A stretch of DNA of 64,000 nt from Komagataeibacter xylinus (GCF_009834365.1 NZ_CP041348.1:926501-990500), one strand, 5' to 3'. Shown: positions 23,886 through 34,700, counted from the first letter of the stretch. Translations and numbers: made by a program. Notes: generated by a model from the letters alone, not told the origin.

Positions 23886-25627
23886 CCGCCCGCCAGTTGC
23901 GCGCATTCCGCCCGTGCCGCATCCAGCCCCTGTGCACTGGCCTGTTCCAGCCAGTGGCGAGCCTGTGCGGCGTCAGCAGGTCCGGCCAACCCCCGCGCCA
24001 GATAACGCCCCGCCATAAGCTGCGCCAGCGGATGGCCCGCCGCAGCGCCCCGCAGGAACCAGTGCAAAGCCTGCGCCCGATCGGGCGGGATGTCATGCCC
24101 GCCGCCGTACAACGCGCCCAGCGAGAACATGGCCTCCGCCCGGCCAGCAGCGGCGGCTTTGTGATACAGGGCCAGTGCCCCCGCATGGTCGCGAGGGCCA
24201 CCACGCCCCTCCAGCCGGAGCAGGGCTGCGGCAAGGCAGGCCGCGGGCAGGCCATGCGTGGCCGCCTGCTCCAGCCAGTGCCGCGCCCGCGTCAGATCAG
24301 CCGCCACGCCATCACCCTCAAGCAGCATGCGGCCATACCAGTAGGCGGCATTGACCACGCCCACGCGGGCGGCGCGTTCCATCCACAATGCGGCTGCCGG
24401 GCGGTCCATGGGCCGCCCCACGCCTTCATGCAGGCTGACCGCGAGGTTGAAGGCGGCAACCGGGTCACCCGCCTGTGCCGCCGGTTCAAAATCAACCAGA
24501 GCAGGCGGCGTGGCGGCCTGTTCCGCCCCGCCTGCCAGCAGGGTTGCGGCAAGGTCGCTCATGGCAGTCAAATCACCCAGTTCCGCCGCGCGTTCCAGCC
24601 ATTGGCGGGCCAGGTCCGGGTCAGCGGCCACGCCGCGCCCCTGCTGGTACAGCACGGCAAGCATGCGGCAGGCCAGTGCATGACCGTGATCTGCGGCCAC
24701 GCGGTACCACGCAACCGCTTCATGATCGGCGGGAATGGCCGCCTCGCCGCGCGCATGCAGGTCGCCCAGCAGGGCGGCGGCCTCACGGTCGCCCCCAAGG
24801 GCCGCGCGGCGCAGCCATGTCTCGGCCATCAGCATGTTGCGCGGGCCATCCGCCCGGTCATGCAGCAGCAGCGCGCCATAGCGGGCCTGTGCGGGGCGCA
24901 CGCCCTGTTCGGCCGCCCGCCCGTACCACAATGCGGCCTGACCCATGTCACGCGGCATGCCCCAGCCCCGCTCATGCAGCAGGCCCAGCATGTACTGCGC
25001 GGTGGGCAGGCAACTTTCCGCCGCGCGGTTCAGGGCGGCGACCGCATCGGGGTCGGTGCCCGGTGCCTGAGTTGCCAGATGGGCTGCCGCCAGCCCCAGA
25101 TCACCCTGCGGGCACCCCGCCTGTGCTGCGCGCGCGCACCAAAGGCGCGCCGCCTCTCCGTCGCGCACGCTCTCTGGCCCGCAGGCCAGCAGGTAGCCAT
25201 AGAGCGCCTGCGCATCGGGCAGGCCGAGGCTGGCCGCACGCTGCGCCCAACCGGTTGCAGCCACCGGGTCGGGCCAGCGTTCGATACCTGCGGGCAGGCT
25301 GTCAGGCAGCAGGCCGTCGGCCCCCTTTCCATCAGGTGGGTCAACCAGCAGCATGAGCGCCATGGCAAAACAGGCTTCGGCATGATCAGCGGTCGCGGCA
25401 CGGTGCATCCAGCGCACGCCCTCAGTCGGGCTGCGGGGCACGCCCTGGCCTTCCAGATAGGCGCGGCCCACCTGGTACTGCGCGGCCACCATGCCCTCCT
25501 GCGCCAGCCTGCCCAGCAGGGCAAAACCCTGCGGGGCGCGACCTTCGTGCTCCAGCCAGCTTATGGCGCGCTGCAGCCGCCCCTGCGCGGAGAACCCCTC
25601 CCGCCAGCGGGAAAGCAGCTTGTACAT
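23882..25627 (-). CDS. Sel1-repeat (TPR-like) protein
   Basis: Nearly all of the 581 residues consist of Sel1-like repeats of about 36 residues, with the A-x-x-x-L-G-x-x-Y-x-x-G-x-G consensus. Examples are AQYQVGRAYLEGQGVPRSPTEGVRWMHRAA, AQYMLGLLHERGWGMPRDMGQAALWYGRAA and AMFSLGALYGGGHDIPPDRAQALHWFLRGA. I see roughly a dozen. Such solenoids are protein-protein scaffolds. No signal peptide is seen, so it is probably cytoplasmic. The position between the adaptor gene (12 bases upstream) and the large glycosyltransferase (4-base overlap) suggests a bridge between exporter and glycosylation enzymes; that is inference. Confidence 0.88.
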   Translation of the reverse strand: MYKLLSRWREGFSAQGRLQRAISWLEHEGRAPQGFALLGRLAQEGMVAAQYQVGRAYLEGQGVPRSPTEGVRWMHRAATADHAEACFAMALMLLVDPPDGKGADGLLPDSLPAGIERWPDPVAATGWAQRAASLGLPDAQALYGYLLACGPESVRDGEAARLWCARAAQAGCPQGDLGLAAAHLATQAPGTDPDAVAALNRAAESCLPTAQYMLGLLHERGWGMPRDMGQAALWYGRAAEQGVRPAQARYGALLLHDRADGPRNMLMAETWLRRAALGGDREAAALLGDLHARGEAAIPADHEAVAWYRVAADHGHALACRMLAVLYQQGRGVAADPDLARQWLERAAELGDLTAMSDLAATLLAGGAEQAATPPALVDFEPAAQAGDPVAAFNLAVSLHEGVGRPMDRPAAALWMERAARVGVVNAAYWYGRMLLEGDGVAADLTRARHWLEQAATHGLPAACLAAALLRLEGRGGPRDHAGALALYHKAAAAGRAEAMFSLGALYGGGHDIPPDRAQALHWFLRGAAAGHPLAQLMAGRYLARGLAGPADAAQARHWLEQASAQGLDAARAECAQLAGG

Positions 25628-25638
25628 CCCGCCCCCGC

Positions 25639-27093
25639 TCAGGGTTCGCGCATGCCGTCGGTCACGGCAGGCAGCAGGCGGTTGAGCAGGTACTGCATCA
25701 TGGTGCGCCGCCCGATATGGATATCAGCCTCGACCGGCATGCCGGGCTGCGGGTGGAAGAAGGGCGGCACGCCATGCAGGGTATAGCGGTCGATGGACAG
25801 GCGCACGCGGTAGAAGGCGTTCATCGGGTCGCCATCTTCCTCGCCCGTCTGCGCGCTGCCGCCGCCTGCGTGGCCTGAGGCATCGGTAAACGCATCAGGA
25901 CTGATAACACGCACCGTGGCATCGCCCCCGCCATACTGCGTGTAGGGAAAGGCCGAGAATTTGAGCAGCGCGTGATCGCCCGCGCGCACATAGCCCGCAT
26001 CCACCCCGCGCAGCGTGGCCTCGACATCAAGCGCGGCGGCGGCGGGCACCAGTGTCATGAGCGGGCTGGCGGCCTGTATGACCGAACCTGCGGAAAGATG
26101 CGCGATGCTCAGCACCACCGCATCGCGGTCGGCACGCATGATGACAAGGTCATGGTGCAGCATGGCCTTGCTGTAGCTGCCCTCGGCATCGGCCAGGCGG
26201 TGCTGGGCCAGGGCAAGATCCTGATACACGGTGGCGTGCCAGTTGCTGACATAGCCATCGCGCTGCGCCATCATGGCATCGAGGTGGGCGCGCGTGCTGT
26301 CCGCCTCGTGCCGGGCGGCAACCTGTGAGCGCACCACCTCCATCAGGCTGTCCTGCGCCGCAAGCGTGGAAAGCCTGCTGCCCACCTGCTCATGCTGCAG
26401 GCGCATGCGCATGTCCTGCACGTCACGCGCCACGCGGGCACGGGCGGCATACATCGCGGCACTGGCCTCATAGCCCTGCAACTCGCTTTTCAGCCCCGCA
26501 ATCTGTCGGTCGTAATTGGCTATCTGGGCGGTATATTCGGCTTGCCGCCGCAAAAAGGCCGCGGCCTCCTGCACGGAAGCGGGTTCGTTCACATCTGCCG
26601 TGTAGGGCTTGCCTGCGGCCTCGGCTGTGCGGCGGGCGACCTCGGCGCGATAGGCCATGACCTGGCGGCGCAGGTTGGTCACGTCGGCATCGGTCATGGT
26701 GGGGTCGAGGCGGGCCAGCACCTGCCCCTTGCGCACGGTGTCGCCCTCATGCACGTCGATCGAGCGGATGAGCGCGGTCTCGAAGGGCTGGATGACCATC
26801 GTCTCGTCAAACGGGGTGAGCCTGCCATTGACACTCACCACCCGGTCAAGCGGCAGGAAGGTCATGACCAGCAGCCCCGCCCCCGCAAGGGCTGCAATCA
26901 GCCAGACCACGTAACGCGCGGCATCCGATGGCGGCAGGCCCACCAGCGCTGCACTAGGCGAATAAAAGGACAACAGCGCGGGCGGCAGGTCGGTCGGCAC
27001 ATCCGCCGTGGGCGGCGGCAGCACGGACAGGATCGCCCCCTCCGCAGGGCCACCCTGCGCATCGGGCGGGGGGATCAGCACCTGCCCGCTCAT
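25639..27093 (-). CDS. HlyD-family type I secretion membrane fusion protein
   Basis: The 484-residue protein has a cytoplasmic N-terminus, one membrane segment around residues 60-80 (YVVWLIAALAGAGLLVMTFLPL), a lipoyl half-motif (VSVNGRLTPFDETMVIQPFETALIRSIDVHEGDTVRKGQVLARLDPT), a long coiled-coil hairpin (about 125-320) and a C-terminal beta-barrel ending with PGMPVEADIHIGRRTMMQYLL. It links the inner-membrane ABC exporter to an outer-membrane TolC-like channel. Its ATG overlaps the exporter stop by ATGA, so the pair is translationally coupled. No TolC homologue is in the window. Confidence 0.93.
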   Translation of the reverse strand: MSGQVLIPPPDAQGGPAEGAILSVLPPPTADVPTDLPPALLSFYSPSAALVGLPPSDAARYVVWLIAALAGAGLLVMTFLPLDRVVSVNGRLTPFDETMVIQPFETALIRSIDVHEGDTVRKGQVLARLDPTMTDADVTNLRRQVMAYRAEVARRTAEAAGKPYTADVNEPASVQEAAAFLRRQAEYTAQIANYDRQIAGLKSELQGYEASAAMYAARARVARDVQDMRMRLQHEQVGSRLSTLAAQDSLMEVVRSQVAARHEADSTRAHLDAMMAQRDGYVSNWHATVYQDLALAQHRLADAEGSYSKAMLHHDLVIMRADRDAVVLSIAHLSAGSVIQAASPLMTLVPAAAALDVEATLRGVDAGYVRAGDHALLKFSAFPYTQYGGGDATVRVISPDAFTDASGHAGGGSAQTGEEDGDPMNAFYRVRLSIDRYTLHGVPPFFHPQPGMPVEADIHIGRRTMMQYLLNRLLPAVTDGMREP

Positions 27094-29327
27094 GCCGCAT
27101 CACCCTGCATGTGGGCAAGCGGCGGGCCGCCGGTCTCGGCCAGGTGGTTCTGCTGCATCCACAATGTGCGGTAAATGGCGCAGCGCCCCAGCAATTCGGC
27201 ATGCGGGCCGATATCGACCACCTGCCCGTGATCGAGCACGCAGATCTGGTGGCATTCCACCAGAGAGGCCAGCCGGTGCGACACGATCACCATGGTGCGC
27301 CCGCGCGCGAGGTGGCGCAGATTGGCGTTGACCACCGCCTCGCTCTCGGGATCGAGGGCGGAGGTCGCTTCATCAAGGATCATGAGCCTGGGGTCGGAAA
27401 TCACCGCGCGCGCAATGGCAAGGCGCTGGCGCTGGCCGCCGGAAATGTTGGTCGAGCCCTCCTCGATCCAGGTATCGAAGCCTGCGGGCATACGCTCGAT
27501 GAATTCCTCGGCCCCCGCAAGGCGGGCGGCGCGCACCACGTCCTCCAGCGTCAGGCCCGGCCGGCCCGCGATGATGTTGTCGCGGATGGTGCCGCGGAAC
27601 AGGAAATTGTCCTGCAACACCACGCCACATGAGCGGCGCAGATAGGTCAGGTTGATTTCGCGCAGGTCGATGCCATCAAGGCGCAGGTGACCGGTATAGC
27701 TGCGGCTCACCCCCTGTAGCAGCCGCGTGATGGTGGACTTGCCCGAGCCACTGCGCCCCACCAGCCCCAGCATGGTGCCTGCGGGCACGCTGAAGGTGAT
27801 GTCATCGAGCGCGGGAGCCGAGGCCCCGGGATAGGTGAAGCACACATTGGAAAACGACAGCGCCCCGTGCAGCGGCGGGCGCAGGCCGGTGGTGAGCGCG
27901 CGGGTCTCGGTCGGGCGGTTGAGCACGGAGCCGGTCTCGGCCAGGGCTGCGCGTACCTCGTTGAGGTCATCAATCAGCCGGGCCATGTTCACCAGCGGCG
28001 AGGCCACGCGGCCACCCAGCATCATGAACGCCATGAGCGCGCCCGCCTCCATGCCCGAACTGGTGGAGGTAATGGCCATATACGCCCCGATGAGAATGAT
28101 GCCGCGATTGATGAACAGGTCCAGCGGCATGACTGCCGTGCCCACCCAGTTGCCCATGCGCCCGGCATCGAGCGAGGCGGTGACGACATCGGCCGTTTTT
28201 TCATCCCACACCGCGCGGCGCACCGGCTCCAGCGCCATGGTCTTGACGGTGCGGATGCCGGCCACCGTTTCATACAGTGCGGCGCTGCGGGCCATTTCGG
28301 CGCGGATCTGCCGGTTGATCAGCCGCCCCACGGTAGGCATGGCCAGCACGATGATGACGCCAATCAGCGCGGCACCCACAACGGTCATCCACGCCAGCGC
28401 GCTACTGAGCCAGAACAGGAAGGGCAGCACCACCAGCAGGGTGAACAGGTCAAGGAAAGTGCCCAGCAGCTTGCCGGTCATGAACTGGCGCACCTTGTAG
28501 ATGGCGCTGACGCGGCCGATGATGTTGCCCGCCTGCTCGCGCTCGAAAAACTCCAGCGGCAGGGCCAGCAGCCGGTCGAACACCGCAAGCGAGATGCGCG
28601 TGTCCAGCCGCGTGGTCAGCACCAGCGTGATTTCGCGCCGCGCGTGGGTGAGCAGGATTTCATACACCGCCATGACCACGACCAGCCCGGTGAGCGAGAC
28701 AAGAGTAGCCATGGAATGGAAGTTCACCACCCGGTCGATCACCTGCATGACAATGAGCGGCGGGAAGATGGCCAGCACGCTGATCACCACGGAGGACAGC
28801 ACCACATCGCGCAGCAGCCTGCGCTCGCCCAGCACGAGGCCGCGCAGCCACGCAAAATCGATCGGCGGCTCGGGGCGCGTGCTGTCATGCTGGCCGCGCA
28901 CCAGCAGCACATCGCCCGTCCAGACCGCCTCAAGCCGCAGGGCATCGACCGCCACCGGGGGGGCCTCGGGGCTGGCGAAGGGATCGGCCAGCCAGACCAC
29001 GCCACCAGCTTCATCCGCGCCGACCATCAGCCCCGCCGAGCCATCGGCAAACATGAGCACGACCGGCGGCACGTCGCGCAGGCGCACGAGGTCGCGCCAT
29101 TGCAGGCGCATGCCCCTTGCGGTGCCGCCATTTTCCTCCACCCAGCGCGCAAGGGCGGGAATGGAGGGAGCGGGATCATCCGGTTCACCGGTAAAGTCAC
29201 GCACATCAAGGTCGATGCCATGAAAGCGCGCCGCGCGCAGCACCGCCTGCAGGCGGATCAGTTCCGGCGCGCGCCGTGGCGGTGTCTGCCCCCCGGCGGG
29301 GCCGCCTGCTTGATCTGGATGGGCCAC
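27090..29327 (-). CDS. Type I secretion ABC transporter with degenerate C39 domain
   Basis: The 745-residue protein has three parts. Residues 1-150 resemble a C39 peptidase domain, but the catalytic Cys is absent (LIRLQAVLRAARFHG) and so is the His; this is the HlyB-like non-cleaving form. Residues about 165-450 contain six membrane segments. The ATPase has Walker A GLVGRSGSGKST, signature ISGGQRQRLAIARA, Walker B LMILDEATSALD and the H-loop VIVSHRL. It should export a substrate with an uncleaved C-terminal signal in one step with HlyD and a TolC-type channel. The start is probably GTG at 29327 after AAGGGG. It is the first gene of the six-gene operon. Confidence 0.93.
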   Translation of the reverse strand: MAHPDQAGGPAGGQTPPRRAPELIRLQAVLRAARFHGIDLDVRDFTGEPDDPAPSIPALARWVEENGGTARGMRLQWRDLVRLRDVPPVVLMFADGSAGLMVGADEAGGVVWLADPFASPEAPPVAVDALRLEAVWTGDVLLVRGQHDSTRPEPPIDFAWLRGLVLGERRLLRDVVLSSVVISVLAIFPPLIVMQVIDRVVNFHSMATLVSLTGLVVVMAVYEILLTHARREITLVLTTRLDTRISLAVFDRLLALPLEFFEREQAGNIIGRVSAIYKVRQFMTGKLLGTFLDLFTLLVVLPFLFWLSSALAWMTVVGAALIGVIIVLAMPTVGRLINRQIRAEMARSAALYETVAGIRTVKTMALEPVRRAVWDEKTADVVTASLDAGRMGNWVGTAVMPLDLFINRGIILIGAYMAITSTSSGMEAGALMAFMMLGGRVASPLVNMARLIDDLNEVRAALAETGSVLNRPTETRALTTGLRPPLHGALSFSNVCFTYPGASAPALDDITFSVPAGTMLGLVGRSGSGKSTITRLLQGVSRSYTGHLRLDGIDLREINLTYLRRSCGVVLQDNFLFRGTIRDNIIAGRPGLTLEDVVRAARLAGAEEFIERMPAGFDTWIEEGSTNISGGQRQRLAIARAVISDPRLMILDEATSALDPESEAVVNANLRHLARGRTMVIVSHRLASLVECHQICVLDHGQVVDIGPHAELLGRCAIYRTLWMQQNHLAETGGPPLAHMQGDAA

Positions 29328-29484
29328 GGCACCCCTTTGCGTTGCATGTGCTGTCCATTAACCGGGCCAAGGTTAAAGGCAGAAAGCAAAGGGTTCCTTA
29401 AGAGGCCGCGCGAAAAGCCGGGCCGGGACGCACGCGTGGCCTGATTTAAAGACGGTTGTGGAACACCACAGTAGCCAGACGCCC

Positions 29485-31083
29485 TTACATATCCATGGTC
29501 ACGACCGCGCCGCGTGAACAGGTCTTATTGTAATCCGTTATGATGTAACGGCCAATTTTATAGGTATTGAACGCTGCGTGTTCCTTCATGCCATCAAAGG
29601 AGCATTGATGGATGGATTTCTCGATCAGTTTCCATGCCGGGGTTGATCTGTACTGATCCTTGTATTTCCACAACCGCCATGACAGGAAATCAACCGTGTC
29701 GGAAAGACCATTCTTTTCGAGAATGTCATACATGAAAATCGGGGAAACCAGATATCGGTCCATGAAAGGCTGCGACATGATCGAACCGCGCAGCGAGGGA
29801 TAATACCGGTAACTCCGTTTGGCGAGGCGCGCGAGCGGTTCATGGCCAATCGTGCCCCACAGCCAGTACCGGCCCGCAATATCAGGGTTGGGCCGCGCAG
29901 CATGGCTGGTCAGGTCCGATATGTCGTTAATAATCTGGAGGGACATGTCCTCGCGCAGAGTGGTCTGGGCACGGATGGCGTTGGTGTAAGCCGCTGCCTG
30001 AAAAATGCCCTGCGCGAGCAGGAAGCCCACACAGACAAAACAGATCCTGTCCCGCACCGACTGGAATTTCCTGTCCGCGAGGAAAAAGAACGAGGCCCCC
30101 CCCAGAATGGCGCCAAACCCGATAAAGGTGCGTGGCGCAGGCACCGGATGCCGGAGCAGGAGCTGCAGGCCAAAAAAACAGGACAGGATGCCCGCATACA
30201 AGACCACAGTGAGCGCAATGCCGGTAAACCGCAGGGACCTGCCCGCTCCGGTGCCCTTCCTGCCCATCATGTTCATGGCAAATGAAACGACGACAAACAC
30301 CACGAGAAGGGATTCATAAAATCCGCCCCAGAAATATTCCTTAAACTGGCCAAGCAGCATGACCACATTGCCATAAAGCTCGGCTGGAGACCTTACGAGC
30401 AATGAGTGAAACTGGGCATATTCATTGGTGTGAATGAACAGCAATACTTCTATTTTATAGGCGAAATAGGCAGCTATCAGCGTAATAAATCTGTAATAAA
30501 TGTTACGAATCGCCTCAGAAATGCGGTCATTCCTGATAATTAGAACGGATTCAATCAACGAAAAACATATGAATATATCAAGCGATGCCTGATATGTATT
30601 CATCAGCAGAAACAGGCATCCTGCATCTTTCAATATTCTTTTATATCCAGGTTCCTGCCTGTTTTTATTGATGAATGGCAGCAAGGCCAGACATATGGAA
30701 ACGGACATGAAAAAACTGTCGTACCGGTATGACAGGTTCTCGAGATAAAACGGCTGGCATATCAAAAATGCAGATGACAGGACGCAGGGCAGTATCGCCA
30801 TATCATGGCTTTTGCCCAGTCTGCCCAGCGTCAGGGCCACGAGCGCAAGCCCGAGTATCTGCGGCCAGGGGGCGCTATCAAGCGGCCGGAACGGCCCGAG
30901 CAGGTGCATCAGCCCGTAGGCCAGCGGGCGACCATCGGACAGCCATGAGCCGGGGTTGTAAAAGGTATGAATCAGGTCATCCTGATAATATATATTTGCG
31001 CTGATAAGGGGAAATGAAAACGCCATAAAAATAACAAATAAAATAGAAGTTATTTTTATGAATTTTTGATTTTCAAAATCCAT
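29485..31083 (-). CDS. Polytopic membrane protein, GtrII-like glucosyltransferase
   Basis: This 532-residue protein has about ten hydrophobic segments. The first external loop reads YYQDDLIHTFYNPGSWLSDGRPLAYGL; an acidic pair soon after the first membrane helix followed by a W-x-x-x-GR motif is characteristic of GtrII-type glucosyltransferases that modify O-antigen from a lipid-linked sugar. A long C-terminal periplasmic part follows (KRSYRYYPSLRG...). Its N-terminal half is AT-rich compared with flanking genes, like the gene at 8837. It lies 157 bases upstream of the exporter operon on the same strand. Substrate and acceptor are not known. Confidence 0.6.
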   Translation of the reverse strand: MDFENQKFIKITSILFVIFMAFSFPLISANIYYQDDLIHTFYNPGSWLSDGRPLAYGLMHLLGPFRPLDSAPWPQILGLALVALTLGRLGKSHDMAILPCVLSSAFLICQPFYLENLSYRYDSFFMSVSICLALLPFINKNRQEPGYKRILKDAGCLFLLMNTYQASLDIFICFSLIESVLIIRNDRISEAIRNIYYRFITLIAAYFAYKIEVLLFIHTNEYAQFHSLLVRSPAELYGNVVMLLGQFKEYFWGGFYESLLVVFVVVSFAMNMMGRKGTGAGRSLRFTGIALTVVLYAGILSCFFGLQLLLRHPVPAPRTFIGFGAILGGASFFFLADRKFQSVRDRICFVCVGFLLAQGIFQAAAYTNAIRAQTTLREDMSLQIINDISDLTSHAARPNPDIAGRYWLWGTIGHEPLARLAKRSYRYYPSLRGSIMSQPFMDRYLVSPIFMYDILEKNGLSDTVDFLSWRLWKYKDQYRSTPAWKLIEKSIHQCSFDGMKEHAAFNTYKIGRYIITDYNKTCSRGAVVTMDM

Positions 31084-31188
31084 GAAATAAATTTCCCCAA
31101 TATAAATAATGCTTTTTAATATTTACTCATCACAATAGTAACGAAAGGCGCGCCGGCCTGCGCCGCATGCCCGATTGCTGTCCTGATA

Positions 31189-31548
31189 TCAGTTTTTCAG
31201 GCAAAAACGCGCCTGCGCCAGCACATCGCCCGCCACGCTGCCACGCCATGCCACATCCTGCCCCGGTGGGGGCAGCACGGCCACATGGGTGAACCATTTC
31301 AGGTCGCCCGTGGCACGCTTGCGAAAGATATCGCCAAGCAGCCCTGCAAAACCGTTACGTGGCAGGCAGCACTGGCACCCTGCTCCATGCATGAAAGGGG
31401 AGGTTCCGGCCTGGGCCAGCACAACCCCGGCCCAGCCCTGCGCCGGGCCGGGCTGCCTGCCCTCACCCACCACCAGCAGCGTATCGGCGCGAGGGGCGAG
31501 CGGCCTGTCGGGTGGCACGAATTCCAGCACGATGCGCCCATCTGTCAT
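31189..31548 (-). CDS. Small protein of unknown function with a CQCC motif
   Basis: The chosen start (MTDGRIVLEFVPPD) follows GGAGAG by about ten bases and gives 119 residues; an in-frame ATG nine codons upstream lacks a ribosome binding site. Visible features are a predicted strand-rich N-terminus (IVLEFVPP, ADTLLVVGEG, GWAGVVLAQAG), the motif GAGCQCCLPRNGFAGLLGDIF and a C-terminal Cys. A compact CxCC motif could bind metal or form disulfides. There is no signal peptide. It is divergent from metH. Family not recognised. Confidence 0.6.
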   Translation of the reverse strand: MTDGRIVLEFVPPDRPLAPRADTLLVVGEGRQPGPAQGWAGVVLAQAGTSPFMHGAGCQCCLPRNGFAGLLGDIFRKRATGDLKWFTHVAVLPPPGQDVAWRGSVAGDVLAQARFCLKN

Positions 31549-31750
31549 GAGGGTCTTCTCTCCTTGCGCATCCACTGCGGACCAGCGGGGTTTTTATATT
31601 TGGAGCAATGATGCTGGACACCGGCGGAAAGTTCAGGGAATAAAAAGCACCAGACCGATCCATATGCAAGCCCGGCCCAGACAGACCGCGCTGAAAAACC
31701 ACGACAAAAACTGACTGTCGCCCAGCATTTACCAGGATTTCAGGATAACC

Positions 31751-34700
31751 ATGACCACTCGCCCCCACCTTCTCGATGCCCTCCGCGACCAGGTCCTGCT
31801 GTGTGACGGCGGGATGGGTTCGCGCGTACAGCTTCTGGACCTCGAGGTCGAGCGTGATTACTGGGGGCAGGAAAACTGCACCGAGATCCTGAACCTCTCG
31901 CGCCCTGAACTGGTGCGTGAAATCCACCGTGGCTACTTCGAGGCCGGGGCAGACATGGTGGAAACCAACAGCTTTGGCGGCTCGCCCATCACCCTGGCCG
32001 AATTCGGGCTGGCTGACCGCGCGCGCGAGATCAACCGCACTGCGGGCCATCTGGCACGTGAAGCCGCCGAGACCTTTGCCGATGGCCGCCACCGCTATGT
32101 GGTTGGCTCCATCGGGCCGGGCACCAAGCTACCCTCGCTGGGCAATATCGATTATGACACGCTCGAAGCGGGCCTGACCGAGCAGTGCCGGGGCCTGATC
32201 GAGGGTGGGGTGGACTGCTTCCTCATCGAGACATGCCAGGACACGCTGCAGATCAAGGCTGCCGTCAATGCCGCCAAGATCGCGCGCGCCGAGATGGGTG
32301 TTGATACCCCCATCTTCGTGCAGGTTACGGTCGAGACCACGGGCACGCTGCTTGTCGGTCCCGACATTGCGGCTGCGGCTACGGTCATCAACGCGCTTGA
32401 CGTGCCGCTGATGGGCCTGAACTGCGCCACCGGCCCGCAGGAAATGGCCGAGCACGTGCGCTGGCTGAGCGAGAACTGGCCCGGCCTGATCTCGGTCCAG
32501 CCCAATGCGGGCCTGCCCGAGCTGGTCAATGGCACCACCCACTACCCGCTCACCCCTGCCGAGATGGCAAGCTGGGTGGACCGCTTCATTACCGAGGACG
32601 GGCTGAACCTGATCGGCGGCTGCTGCGGCACCTCCACGCCGCACACGCAGGCACTTGACCAGATGCTGCGTAAGCGCGCCGAGGGCACGGGCCGCATCCG
32701 CCCTGCCCCCGTGCCGCGCAAGCCGGTGTGGATTCCGTCTGTCGCCAGCCTGTACTCACAGGTGCCGCTGCGACAGGAGAACAGCTATTTCTCGATCGGC
32801 GAGCGCTGCAACGCCAACGGCTCCAAAAAATGGCGGCAGTTGCAGGAAGCCGGCGACTGGGATGGCTGCGTGGCACTGGGCCGCGAACAGGTGGCCGAAG
32901 GCTCGAACGCGCTCGACATCTGCACCGCCTTCGTCGGCCGTGACGAAATGAAGGAAATGAACGCGGTCATCACCCGCTTCACCTCCTCGGTCAACGCGCC
33001 GCTGGTCATTGATTCCACCGAGACGCCGGTGATCGAGGCTGCGCTGAAGCTGCATGGCGGCAAGCCCATCATCAACTCCATCAACTTCGAGGATGGGGAA
33101 GAGATTGCCAACGAGCGCATGCTGCTGGCACGCAAATTCGGCGCCTCCGTCATTGCGCTGACCATTGATGAAGTGGGCATGGCCAAGACAGCGGAAGACA
33201 AGCTGCGCATTGCCACCCGTCTGGTCGAATTCGCCTGTGAAAAACACGGCCTGCCGCAATCTGACCTGATGATCGATCCGCTGACATTCACCATCGGCAC
33301 CGGCACGGAAGATGACCGCAAGCTGGGTGAATGGACGCTGGAGGGCATCCGCCTCATCCGCGAGCGCTTCCCCGATATCCAGATCGTGCTGGGGCTGTCG
33401 AACATCTCGTTTGGCCTCAACCCCGCCGCGCGCGCGGTGCTGAACTCGGTGTTCCTTGACCACGCGGTGCGCGCGGGCATGACGGCGGCGATCGTGCATG
33501 TCTCGAAAATCCGCCCGCTGCACCTCATTGCCGCCGAGGAAGTGAAGGTGGCCGAAGACCTGATCTTCGACCGCCGCGCCGAGGGCTACGACCCGCTGCA
33601 GCGCATGCTGGGAATCTTCGCCGACCGAAAGGCCGCCGATGCGGTGAAAAAGGCCCGCGCCGAGACCGCGCCCGAGCGGCTCAAGGACCGCATTGTCGAT
33701 GGCGACCGCAAGGGGCTGGAAGACGATCTGGCGGAGGCCATGCAGGACATGCCCCCGCTCGACATCATCAACACCGTGCTGCTCGATGGCATGAAGGTGG
33801 TGGGCGAACTGTTTGGCGCGGGCAAGATGCAGCTGCCCTTCGTGCTGCAGTCCGCCGAGACGATGAAGGCCGCCGTCGCCTGGCTCGAACCCCACATGGA
33901 GCGCACCGAGGGCCAGGCCCGTGGCACCATGGTGCTGGCCACGGTCAAGGGCGACGTGCATGACATCGGCAAGAATCTGGTCGATATCATCCTGACCAAT
34001 AACGGCTACCGGGTCATCAACCTCGGCATCAAGGTGCCGGTGGCCGACATGATCGCGGCGGCCCGCGAGCACAAGGCTGATGCCATCGGCATGTCGGGCC
34101 TGCTGGTCAAGTCCACCGTCATCATGCGCGAAAACCTTGAGGAAATGAACCGGCAGGGCGTGGACGTGCCGGTCATGCTCGGCGGTGCCGCACTCACCCG
34201 CAACTATGTGGAAGAGGACTGCACCGCAGCCTATGGCGAGGGCGGCCGCGTGGCCTATGCGCGTGATGCTTTTGATGGCCTCTCATTGATGGACAAGGTG
34301 GCACAGGGCGAGTTCGACACCTACCTTGCCGCCATCCAGTCACGCCGCGCGGGCAAGGCCACGCGCGCCAGCCGCACGCAGGATATCGAAGCCGCCGAGA
34401 CCCGCGGCTTCGGCCCGGTGGATGTGGCCGCCGCCCGCGCCCGGCGCGAGAAGCTGACAGCCGATGAACCCGTGCTGACCCCGCCGTTCTGGGGCCCGCG
34501 CGTGCTTGAAGCCACGCCGGAGGCGGTGCTGCCGTTCCTCAATGAGCGTTCGCTGTACCAGTTCCAGTGGGGCTTCCGTAAGCAGGGCCGCTCGCTTGAT
34601 GACTTCATGGTCTGGGCGCGCAAGGAACTGCGCCCGGTGCTGCGCCACATGCTGAGCCTGTGCGCCGAGCAGGACATTCTTCACCCCAAGGCCAGCTACG

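Noticed and set aside
20940..23906. Large secreted adhesin as the product of the longest operon gene
   Set aside because: The sequence has clear GT2 motifs and no RTX or adhesin repeats.
23897..25786. 629-codon plus-strand frame
   Set aside because: Antisense of the Sel1 gene. Its apparent periodicity is only the mirror of the Sel1 repeats.
27867..29444. 525-codon plus-strand frame
   Set aside because: Antisense of the ABC exporter; His/Gln-rich without domains.
31549..31750. SAM, SAH or cobalamin riboswitch upstream of metH
   Set aside because: None of the conserved core elements of these riboswitches can be found in the leader.
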